DNA of 12,331 nt, taken from positions 1 to 12,331 of the forward strand of contig PCSS01000140.1 of NCBI GenBank assembly GCA_002771395.1, given 5' to 3'. Every line of letters begins with the position of its first letter. Position 1 is the first letter of the stretch. The stretch is from Bacteroidetes bacterium CG23_combo_of_CG06-09_8_20_14_all_32_9 (GTDB taxonomy: Bacteria; Bacteroidota; Bacteroidia; Bacteroidales; GWA2-32-17). The notes under the pieces were generated by a model. That model saw only the letters and a list, made by a program, of their open reading frames with translations, did not search any database and was not told the origin of the DNA. Positions 1-6,525 of the stretch are shown in pieces. Position numbers and translations under genes: made by a program.

Positions 1-60
1 TACCAAAGTTAGGGATTAATTATTGATTAATTTTACCACCCTTTTATACTGCAATAGGGA

Positions 61-148
61 ATAATTTGAGTTTTACCTTTTTTGACTTCCCTCTCCAACT
101 GGAGAGGGGGCAGAGGTGAGGTCATAAAAAAACAAAAACTCAAATTAT
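61..148. repeat. Nested inverted-repeat element (88 bp)
   Basis: The outer arms are a perfect 14-bp inverted repeat, ATAATTTGAGTTTT at 61-74 and AAAACTCAAATTAT at 135-148. Between them is a perfect 8-bp hairpin, CCCTCTCC (89-96), loop AACT, GGAGAGGG (101-108), followed by GGCAGAGGTGAGG. GC-rich hairpins of this CCCTCTCC/GGAGAGGG type recur between genes in many Bacteroidota genomes and resemble REP- or MITE-like sequences; that is from memory, not from a search. No transposase is present, so if the element is mobile it would have to be moved in trans. Confidence 0.65.
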
Positions 149-233
149 GACCATCTAAAGTATAATTTAGTCTGACAGAATAATTCAGGATGAAAAACAA
201 TAATATAATAACATATCTTTTTAATTGAAAAAA

Positions 234-392
234 GTTACTATTTACCTCTATGGTTAATTTTCATTATCTCACCGAATTACGAATTTTTTATTCACCCGTT
301 AAATACTGCTTTTCATAAGCACTACCTCAAATTTGCGGAATATTTAACGGGGTGAATATCTTTTTTCGTACTTCGGTGGGGTAAATAGTTAC
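234..392. repeat. 159-bp imperfect palindrome just upstream of hyuA
   Basis: Three pairs of arms nest around a 36-base loop. The outer pair is GTTACTATTTACC (234-246) with GGTAAATAGTTAC (380-392), one mismatch. The middle pair is CACCGAATTACGAA (270-283) with TTCGTACTTCGGTG (366-379), one mismatch. The inner pair is ATTCACCCGTTAAATA (289-304) with TATTTAACGGGGTGAAT (341-357), differing by one bulged G. The left arm carries 23 extra bases (247-269) relative to the right. The loop holds a small TGCTT/AAGCA hairpin (307-321). The right end lies 22 bases before the hyuA start codon, so if transcribed it would fold into a long 5' leader hairpin. It may be a MITE-like element or a regulatory structure; the sequence alone does not decide. 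Confidence 0.65.
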
Positions 393-414
393 GAAAAAAA
401 CAAATAAGATTTTT

Positions 415-2544
415 ATGAAGTATAAGTTAGGCATCGACGTTGGCGGAACTTTCACAGATTTTTTCCTGGTAGGTGATGATGGTTCGGCATTAATTCATAA
501 AACCCTTTCCACCCCCGAAGACTCTTCAATTGGTTTTATTACCGGCACCAGGGAAATTGCTGAGAAACTAAATCTTGAATTAAGCACTTTCATTAACGAA
601 ATTAACACAATTGTTCATGGAACAACAGTTGCAACTAATGCTATACTTACTATGAACGGGGCAAAAACAGCGTTGATTACTACAAAAGGATTTCGTGATG
701 CTTTGGAAATGCGAAGAGGCATTCGTGAAGAACGGTATAACAATCATTATAAAAATGTAAAACCATTAGTTCCAAGATATCTGAGATATACAATTAATGA
801 AAGGACTGATGCTTCAGGAAAATCATTAATCCCTGTTAAAACCTCTGAACTTGATGAAATAATTGTCAATATTAAAAAAGAGGATGTAAAAGCAATTGCA
901 ATTTGTTTTATGAATTCTTATTTGAACAGCGAACATGAAAAATTTGCCACCGAATATCTCAGGGCAACATTACCCGATTTGTTTATTTCTGCTTCCTTTG
1001 AAGTACTTCCTTCGGTTCGGTTTTACGAAAGAGTAAGCACAACTTGTATAAATGCTTATATAGGTGTTGTTATTGACAAATATTTAGAATCGCTACTTGG
1101 TAAATTACACGAAATAAATTTCAAGGGGAAACTGATGATTATGCAATCAAATGGTGGCATTGTTACGCCCGAAGTTGCACGAAAAATTGCTGCCGTTACT
1201 GTTCTTTCGGGTCCGGCGGCAGCTCCTATAGCAGGCGCCTATTACGCAGAATTATTAGGTTATAACAACTGTATAACAATGGACATGGGAGGAACAAGTT
1301 TCGATACTTCATTAGTAGTGAACCGCAAATGTGTAACAAGTACAGATGGTGAAATTGACAGGCATCGTATCGCCTTACCTACATTAGACATTATAACAAT
1401 AGGCGCCGGAGGCGGAAGTATCGGCTGGATTGATAAAGGAGGTTTGCTTCAAATGGGACCTAAAAGCGCCGGGGCTCTTCCTGGTCCGATTTCTTATGAC
1501 TGTGGCGGAACTGAACCTGCCTGTACAGATGCTGATTTGATTTTAGGATACCTTGACCCAAATTTTTTTGCCGGCGGGAAATACATTTTAAATAAAGAAA
1601 AAACTGTTTCCCTGACAAGAAAAACATTGGGAGAACCTCTTGGCATGGACGTTGTTAAAACTGCAGCCGGAATGTATCGTGTTATCAATATGAATATGGC
1701 TCAGGGAGTACGACAGGTGTCAGTTGAAAGAGGTTATGACCCCAGGGAATTTTTATTACTCTGCGCAGGTGGTGCCGGTCCTATACACGCAGGAGAAATA
1801 TGCAGAGAATTAGAAATTCCGATGTTCGTTGTTCCGGATGTTGCTTCAATTTTTTGTGCTGCCGGAATGTTGCTCGGTGATTTAAAGCATGATTATGTGC
1901 GCTCTTATATGACTTGGTTTTCAAAAATTGAAAAAAACAAGTTCCTCTCATTTTATGACGATATGAAAACTGAGGCAATTGCTACTTTAACCGAAGAAGG
2001 TATATCAAAAGAAAAAATAGAATACTACCCATCGCTCGATATTCGTTATGTAGGGCAATTTCATGAAGTCCCTTTGGAAGTTACAATGAATGATATTACA
2101 AATTTTAATACCGACTCTATCGCTGAAGCCTTTCACAAAGAGCATAACCGTAAGTTTGGTTATGAATTAAAACAGGAAGGTACCGAACTTGAAATTATTA
2201 ATGTTCGTCTAAGGGCAGTTGGAGTAACCGAAAAACCTCTTTCTCTTTCAGGAAACAAAGAAGCAGGAGCCGAAACACTTGAGCAGGCACTAAAAGGCAG
2301 AAGGCAGGCTTATGTGCCTGAAGTTGATAAAATGCAGGAAATTCCTGTTTACAATGGTGATATTTTAATTAATAATTTCAAAATAGAAGGTCCTGCACTT
2401 ATTGAACAAATAAACACTACAATTTTTATTGGAGCGTCTTACAATTGCGAAACCGGAATTGGTGGTACCTTTATTGTTTATAATAAATTTTTAATGCCAA
2501 ACGGTTTTGAAAAGAAATTACAAACCCTCAAAATAAATAAATAA
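415..2544 (+). CDS. hyuA: HyuA-type hydantoinase/oxoprolinase/carboxylase subunit (ATP-binding)
   Basis: ATP-dependent subunit of the hydantoinase A / 5-oxoprolinase / acetone carboxylase beta superfamily, expected in the cytoplasm as a complex with HyuB. These enzymes use ATP to activate a cyclic amide or a carbonyl/bicarbonate substrate. The N-terminal hydantoinase/oxoprolinase domain begins with the phosphate-binding GIDVGGTFTD (residues 6-15) and contains VHGTT (67-71). The central ASKHA-type core has MQSNGG (243-248), LSGPAA (264-269), DMGGTS (290-295), IGAGGGSI (329-336) and a SAGALPGP segment (351-358). A C-terminal domain follows RGYDPREF and CAGGAGPIHA. At 709 residues it is full length for the family. 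The ATG at 415 begins directly at the conserved first strand. The spacer to the next gene is 111 bases and its usual partner HyuB starts only at 4366, beyond two unrelated genes. Substrate is unknown: hydantoin, oxoproline, acetone or an aromatic ketone are all possible for the family. Confidence 0.93.
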   Translation: MKYKLGIDVGGTFTDFFLVGDDGSALIHKTLSTPEDSSIGFITGTREIAEKLNLELSTFINEINTIVHGTTVATNAILTMNGAKTALITTKGFRDALEMRRGIREERYNNHYKNVKPLVPRYLRYTINERTDASGKSLIPVKTSELDEIIVNIKKEDVKAIAICFMNSYLNSEHEKFATEYLRATLPDLFISASFEVLPSVRFYERVSTTCINAYIGVVIDKYLESLLGKLHEINFKGKLMIMQSNGGIVTPEVARKIAAVTVLSGPAAAPIAGAYYAELLGYNNCITMDMGGTSFDTSLVVNRKCVTSTDGEIDRHRIALPTLDIITIGAGGGSIGWIDKGGLLQMGPKSAGALPGPISYDCGGTEPACTDADLILGYLDPNFFAGGKYILNKEKTVSLTRKTLGEPLGMDVVKTAAGMYRVINMNMAQGVRQVSVERGYDPREFLLLCAGGAGPIHAGEICRELEIPMFVVPDVASIFCAAGMLLGDLKHDYVRSYMTWFSKIEKNKFLSFYDDMKTEAIATLTEEGISKEKIEYYPSLDIRYVGQFHEVPLEVTMNDITNFNTDSIAEAFHKEHNRKFGYELKQEGTELEIINVRLRAVGVTEKPLSLSGNKEAGAETLEQALKGRRQAYVPEVDKMQEIPVYNGDILINNFKIEGPALIEQINTTIFIGASYNCETGIGGTFIVYNKFLMPNGFEKKLQTLKINK

Positions 2545-2549
2545 CGGAA

Positions 2550-2580
2550 TTATAAAGTAATTGGTATTTTATAAATTTTT
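2550..2580 (+). terminator. Weak AT-only hairpin after hyuA
   Basis: TTATAAA (2550-2556) can pair with TTTATAA (2568-2574) across an 11-base loop, followed by a run of T (2576-2580). The stem has no G-C pair, so it would be a poor intrinsic terminator. It is listed because it lies exactly at the junction between hyuA and the inserted gene pair. Confidence 0.25.
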
Positions 2581-2641
2581 ACGCACCTATACATATTGGG
2601 ACAGAAAATAAAAAAAACAAAATAAAATAAAAAATAATGCT

Positions 2642-2649
2642 TAAATTTG
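2642..2649 (+). promoter_or_regulatory. Possible Bacteroidota -7 element (TAAATTTG)
   Basis: TAAATTTG matches the TAnnTTTG -7 consensus of Bacteroidota sigma factor. It ends 6 bases before the ATG at 2656, so a transcript from it would be leaderless or nearly so. No TTG is found at the expected -33 spacing; the only nearby one (2596-2598) is much too far. Its position suggests the inserted pair could have its own promoter, but the match could be chance in AT-rich DNA. Confidence 0.25.
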
Positions 2650-2655
2650 TAAAAT

Positions 2656-3174
2656 ATGGCAATGTTAACAACTAACCTGATTAAAGAAGACCTAAGTATT
2701 GCCTATGTAATGGCAGTTGCAGGGAGAAACGGTTTTGCTACTCAAATCCGTCATAGAGATAGTGATAGTGTTGATTTAATGATTATCAATAAAGGAAAAC
2801 CTAATCCTGCCTGTACAAAGATTGAGGGTCAAATAAACATTCAGATGAAAGCTACCGTAAATTGGCGTGACAACGCAGATAATACAATTTCATACGACCT
2901 TAATAAAAAAAACTATAATGATCTCAGAGAAACAGAAATTGTTGTACCACGCATTCTTGTTGTCTTGTGTTTGCCAAATAATGAAAAGGATTGGTTGAGT
3001 ATTTCAATTGATGAATTAACTTTAAAAAAATGTGCTTTTTGGTTTAGCCTAAAAAATATGCCCGATAGCGGTAATACATCTTCTGTTATATTGCGTATAC
3101 CAAAAGCAAATTTGTTTTCACAACAAACGTTATTGGATTTAATGATAAAAATGCAAAAGGAGGAAGAATTATGA
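2656..3174 (+). CDS. DUF4365-type protein, predicted PD-(D/E)XK nuclease-like fold
   Basis: A 172-residue protein with the pattern of the DUF4365 family: an N-terminal helix with an acidic residue (E11 in IKEDLSIAYVMAVA), an acidic strand (D35, D37, D40 in RDSDSVDLMI), then GQINIQMKAT (58-67), in which Q63-x-K65 resembles the (D/E/Q)xK half of a PD-(D/E)XK active site. A hydrophobic strand, RILVVLCLP (99-107), and the aromatic FWFSLKNMP follow. The family has no settled biochemical role that I know of; members occur alone and in accessory or defence regions. Its stop codon overlaps the next start in an ATGA, so the two are translationally coupled. The pair sits between hyuA and hyuB, which is an unusual place. 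Nuclease activity is inferred only from the residue pattern. I see no signal peptide or membrane segment. Confidence 0.75.
   Translation: MAMLTTNLIKEDLSIAYVMAVAGRNGFATQIRHRDSDSVDLMIINKGKPNPACTKIEGQINIQMKATVNWRDNADNTISYDLNKKNYNDLRETEIVVPRILVVLCLPNNEKDWLSISIDELTLKKCAFWFSLKNMPDSGNTSSVILRIPKANLFSQQTLLDLMIKMQKEEEL
3158..3163 (+). promoter_or_regulatory. Strong Shine-Dalgarno AGGAGG for the 379-residue gene
   Basis: A perfect AGGAGG lies 7 bases before the ATG at 3171, inside the end of the DUF4365 gene. The other genes in the window have A-rich leaders without such a site, as is usual in Bacteroidota. It fixes the start of the downstream gene at 3171 and, with the ATGA overlap, points to tight co-expression of the pair. 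Confidence 0.7.
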
Positions 3175-4310
3175 AATCAATAATATTTGAAAAAATAATA
3201 GAAAATATTAACCCATTACAAATTCAAAAATATCTTAAAAGTACTGGATGGAATTTTATACAGAGTAAACGTCCTCAAATTGGCATATATTTTTTGAATA
3301 AGGGTGCCGAATGGTTTGAAGTTACACTTCCATTGAAAAAAGAATATGCAGATTTTGAACAAGCAATTAAAATAATTATTGAAAGAATTGCAGAAGTTGA
3401 AAAGAAGGAATTTAAGGATGTATTAAACAGGTTAGTTTTGCCTGTTTCCGATATTGTTAAGTTCCGTGTAGTAAATTCAGAAACGGAATATGGTACAATC
3501 AGTTTTGACGATGGATTCAATCTCCTTCAAAACGCAAAAAAAACACTCTACACAACTGCCTGCGATTACATCAAGCCTGAGTTATATCATCAAAGGCTTA
3601 GTTTTAAAAAAGCTAACGATTTTATAAACAATTGTCGTTTAGGACAAACTGAACATGGCAGCTTCATCGGATCTGTTATTTGTCCATTTATTAAGGAAAA
3701 TGATTCTGATATTGTGGAACAATTATCACTTTTTGATACCGAAGAAAATTTCCAGGAGTCTTTAACTAGGAAGGTTACAGAAAAACTTATGATTTCCTTG
3801 ACCCAACTAAAAAGTCTTATTGAAACAGATCAATTACAACAATTAGAAGATCAGGAGGTGCCTGTTATGAGCGGTAACTTTATTGAATCCTTAATTTCTC
3901 TTAGTCTTCCTTCAAAAGAAAGTACAATAGAAGTTATTACCGACTGGGCTCCAACAGTGCCAATAGTCAATTCTTATATCCCTATCAAGTTTTCTAAAGA
4001 TCATATTATACCGGCAGAAAGATGGGTGAAGAAGATAAGAGAAAAAGCAGGCAGAAAAGGTGTTTTCGTTGGACGTATCTCACAGGTAAAAACAAACCCG
4101 GATATCACAAAAAGAAAGGTTGCAGAATTTATGCTTAACTTTTTGGATGAACAAAACAAGAAAAACACTGCAAAGGTTGTTATTCCTTCAGATGATTTAT
4201 CATTAGCCATTGAGGCAATTCAGGATGGTAAATATGTTAAAGTATCAGGTGTATTGGAAGGCAAAAAGAAGAAAGAAATTAAAAATCCTGAAATTGATAG
4301 TGTTTCCTGA
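3171..4310 (+). CDS. Unrecognised 379-residue partner of the DUF4365 protein
   Basis: I do not recognise a named domain. Three regions can be seen. Residues 1-100 begin with a helix and a YLKSTGWNFI segment followed by an aromatic strand (WFEVTLPL, 48-55) and a helix ending in a VLNRLVLPVSDIVKFRV segment. Residues 108-173 (GTISFDDGFNLLQNAKKTL, later CRLGQTEHGSF at 155-165) look like a conserved core. Residues 297-376 have alternating strands with VFVGRISQVKTNPD, KVVIPSDDLSLAIEAI and KYVKVSGVLEGK, which reads like a small beta-barrel (OB-like) module. From memory, similar proteins with a GQT-x-x-GSF core and a V-x-G-x-L tail occur in distant phyla, which would make it a family rather than an orphan. 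It is soluble by appearance. Start is fixed by the AGGAGG and the 4-base overlap with the DUF4365 gene. A role in nucleic-acid sensing or binding for its partner is only inference. Confidence 0.8.
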   Translation: MKSIIFEKIIENINPLQIQKYLKSTGWNFIQSKRPQIGIYFLNKGAEWFEVTLPLKKEYADFEQAIKIIIERIAEVEKKEFKDVLNRLVLPVSDIVKFRVVNSETEYGTISFDDGFNLLQNAKKTLYTTACDYIKPELYHQRLSFKKANDFINNCRLGQTEHGSFIGSVICPFIKENDSDIVEQLSLFDTEENFQESLTRKVTEKLMISLTQLKSLIETDQLQQLEDQEVPVMSGNFIESLISLSLPSKESTIEVITDWAPTVPIVNSYIPIKFSKDHIIPAERWVKKIREKAGRKGVFVGRISQVKTNPDITKRKVAEFMLNFLDEQNKKNTAKVVIPSDDLSLAIEAIQDGKYVKVSGVLEGKKKKEIKNPEIDSVS

Positions 4311-4365
4311 ATTATTAAACATAATTAATATAGCTCCGCCAACAAACATTTAATATCTAACGGCT

Positions 4366-6051
4366 ATGACTGAAATTAAAATTGATAACATCCTTCTCTC
4401 TATCTTCCAGAGAGCATTCAGGTCTATAACAGACGAGATGAGTATTTCGCTTACAAAAACAACCCGCTCACCAATTTTGTGTGAAGCAAAAGATTTTGTA
4501 ACAGGCCTGTACGATGCCGGCGGAAACATGCTTGAGCAAACCGAAAACCTTCCCATACTTAGTTTTTCATTAGGACCGGTTTGTAAAGTTATTATTGAAC
4601 AATATGGAAAGAATATTTTTCCGGGTGATGTGATTATCCATAATGATGTGTTCTCAATGGGAAATCAAAATAATGATGTTGCTATTTTTAAACCAATATT
4701 TTATAATGACATATTAGTCGGGTGGTCTGCCGCAAAGGGACATCAGGCAGATATAGGAGGCGCCGTTCAGGGAGGTTATAACCCGAATGCCACAGAGGTT
4801 TGGCAGGAAGCGTTGCGCATTACTGCTGTTAAACTATACGAAAAAGGTGTGCTGCGGCAGGATGTATGGAATCTGATTTTTGCAAACATCAGGCTTACTA
4901 TGGTTCAGGAAGATATTAAAGCTCAAATTGGTGCATGTTGCCTTGGCGAAAGAAGATTAACCGCCCTGATTTCAAAGTATGGTATTAATTGCTACGAAGC
5001 ACATAAACGGGAACTGTTCAACAGTACCGAAAAAATGATGAGAGCAGAAATTGCAACTATTCCTAATGGTGTTTATAAAGGCAGCAGCATGGTTTATTAC
5101 GATGGCAGGCATATTGGTTCCAAGTTTGAGATAAAAGCAAAAATTACTGTTGAAAACGAAGATATTACTTTTGATTTTTCTGAAACATCGCCACAAACAA
5201 ATGGCTTTGTAAACGGAACTTATACCTCATCCTGCTCTGCCATAACACTTACATTTCTACAAATGGTTAATCCCTGCATTCCACATAACGAAGGAATGCT
5301 CAAGCCTTTAAAATATATTGTTCCCCAAGGAACCATTATTAATGCTTCTTATCCTAAAGCAACTACTTTTGGAAATCATTTATGCCCGCAAATTGCAGAT
5401 TCTATTTTTAAGGCGCTTGGTCCTGCTATACCCGGCAGAGTTACCTCCGGATGGAACCACTTATTATGCTCACTTTTTACAGGAAAACATCCTAAAACAG
5501 GAGAAAAATATGTTGATATTTGCTTTATGGGGCTGAAGGGTGGTTCGGGAGCACTTCAGGGCGATGATGGTTATGACCATATCGGTATGATTGATGCATC
5601 GGGTGGTGTGCTTGACCAGGATTACGAAATGTATGAACAACAAACACCTCATCTTATTTTAAAACATGAATACCTTACCGATTCAGGCGGAGCAGGAAAA
5701 TGGAGGGGTGGACTTGGTGTTGAAACAATTATTAAATTAGGTGGCGACAATTCAACAATGGTGGTTTTTGGTGATGGCAATGTTGAACATAATTATGGTT
5801 TGTTTGGAGGGAAAGGAAGCGTATTGAACAGCATTACACTTGAATATCCCGATGGCAGACTTTACACACCATTAAGTAAAGATATAATTGAAGGAATTTC
5901 TGCCGGAACAATATACAGGCAAATAGCCGGCGGTGGCGGTGGATTTGGAAACCCAAAAGAAAGAGACAAATCCTCTGTGCAGGATGATGTACGAAATGAA
6001 AAAGTGACCAAAGAGCAGGCTTATCAGGAATATGGGCTTGTCTTTAAATAA
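4366..6051 (+). CDS. hyuB: HyuB-type hydantoinase/carboxylase subunit
   Basis: Hydantoinase B / oxoprolinase family subunit, 561 residues, which pairs with HyuA and in studied relatives carries the metal site where the substrate reacts. The fold is complete: an N-terminal helix, FQRAFRSITDEMSISLTKT; KDFVTGLYDAGGNM (42-55); the HND loop (92-94); GHQADIGG (125-132); RGGLGVETI; and the glycine-rich GGGGGFGNP near the C-terminus, followed by a KVTKEQAYQEYG tail typical of the family. The segment that usually reads T-H-x-P-D is N-Q-N-N-D here (100-104), so the usual histidine is a glutamine, while D104, H126 and D129 are kept. hyuA lies 1.8 kb upstream, separated by the DUF4365 pair. The ATG at 4366 leaves 55 bases after the previous gene. 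No third (gamma) carboxylase subunit is seen, which argues against a classical acetone carboxylase, although such a gene could lie outside the window. Confidence 0.93.
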   Translation: MTEIKIDNILLSIFQRAFRSITDEMSISLTKTTRSPILCEAKDFVTGLYDAGGNMLEQTENLPILSFSLGPVCKVIIEQYGKNIFPGDVIIHNDVFSMGNQNNDVAIFKPIFYNDILVGWSAAKGHQADIGGAVQGGYNPNATEVWQEALRITAVKLYEKGVLRQDVWNLIFANIRLTMVQEDIKAQIGACCLGERRLTALISKYGINCYEAHKRELFNSTEKMMRAEIATIPNGVYKGSSMVYYDGRHIGSKFEIKAKITVENEDITFDFSETSPQTNGFVNGTYTSSCSAITLTFLQMVNPCIPHNEGMLKPLKYIVPQGTIINASYPKATTFGNHLCPQIADSIFKALGPAIPGRVTSGWNHLLCSLFTGKHPKTGEKYVDICFMGLKGGSGALQGDDGYDHIGMIDASGGVLDQDYEMYEQQTPHLILKHEYLTDSGGAGKWRGGLGVETIIKLGGDNSTMVVFGDGNVEHNYGLFGGKGSVLNSITLEYPDGRLYTPLSKDIIEGISAGTIYRQIAGGGGGFGNPKERDKSSVQDDVRNEKVTKEQAYQEYGLVFK

Positions 6052-6055
6052 TAGT

Positions 6056-6063
6056 TATTTTTG
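6056..6063 (+). promoter_or_regulatory. Possible Bacteroidota -7 element (TATTTTTG)
   Basis: TATTTTTG followed by CA fits the TAnnTTTG -7 consensus and lies 42 bases before the ATG at 6106, a sensible leader length. A TTG at 6038-6040 could be the -33 element, but its 15-base spacer is shorter than the usual range. It could start a transcript for the small gene at 6106 and the restriction-modification genes after it, independent of hyuB. Confidence 0.35.
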
Positions 6064-6105
6064 CAACTCTAATATTTTTTTAACCAATACAAATACCTCA
6101 AAAAA

Positions 6106-6471
6106 ATGGAGAACAAAATTCAGGAACTCAATCTTGAATTGTTAAAAACGGTGCAATTCAATTTCTGCGATGGAAAAACCATTGCCGCTGCTTTGATTGA
6201 AAACAGGGATCTGTGGAAAGCGGTTATTATGGATAGACCCCATGATGGTAACTATGTTGATTTAATCAGGCTTAGAGACATTTCTACCGGTCGTTGGAAT
6301 GTGGATACATTGTTCATATTATCCTCTAACAAGGATGATTGTAAACTTGAAGAATTAGCAGGTGGATGGAACGCCGACAGCATAGAGTGGATTGAAGACG
6401 ATAAGGCAGAAAATCGGCTAGGAGGTTCAGACGATGAGCATGCCAGAATTTTACAGATATGGTGGGACTGA
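6106..6471 (+). CDS. Small acidic protein of unknown function (121 residues)
   Basis: An intact 121-residue frame with codon use like its neighbours. The protein is acidic and tryptophan-rich towards the C-terminus: an N-terminal helix; a strand LWKAVIMDRP; DLIRLRDISTGRWNVDTLFILSS; then LEELAGGWNADSIEWI (86-101) and a C-terminal GGSDDEHARILQIWWD. The WNAD-x-x-x-WI and RILQIWWD ends look like conserved family signatures, but I cannot name the family. It has no membrane segment. It lies 54 bases after hyuB and 54 bases before the type IIG enzyme, so it could belong to either unit. A small immunity- or inhibitor-like role is possible given the neighbours, but nothing in the sequence proves it. 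Confidence 0.75.
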   Translation: MENKIQELNLELLKTVQFNFCDGKTIAAALIENRDLWKAVIMDRPHDGNYVDLIRLRDISTGRWNVDTLFILSSNKDDCKLEELAGGWNADSIEWIEDDKAENRLGGSDDEHARILQIWWD

Positions 6472-6525
6472 CTTTGAAATCCGGTAGTAAGCAGTCCTGC
6501 AATAAATAGTTGAAGTGAATAAAAA

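Larger units (their letters stand above)
1..414. other. Non-coding leader region upstream of hyuA
   Basis: No credible coding region is visible on either strand in these 414 bases. The stretch is AT-rich and holds two separate palindromic elements, at 61-148 and 234-392, described in their own entries. Positions 1-60 contain only a small ATTAAT/ATTAAT inverted repeat, and 149-233 shows nothing recognisable. I found no good Bacteroidota promoter (TTG, spacer, TAnnTTTG) directly before hyuA. The hyuA promoter may lie inside the second palindrome or upstream of the window. The end of an upstream gene cannot be identified, since all three + frames meet a stop within the first 30 bases. Confidence 0.7.

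Noticed and set aside
5318..5536. 72-residue + strand open frame inside hyuB
   Set aside because: Out-of-frame shadow with low-complexity Leu-rich translation and no start signal.
415..6051. Classical three-subunit acetone carboxylase
   Set aside because: No gamma subunit is present and the HyuB metal-site segment differs, so only the broad HyuA/HyuB family is called.
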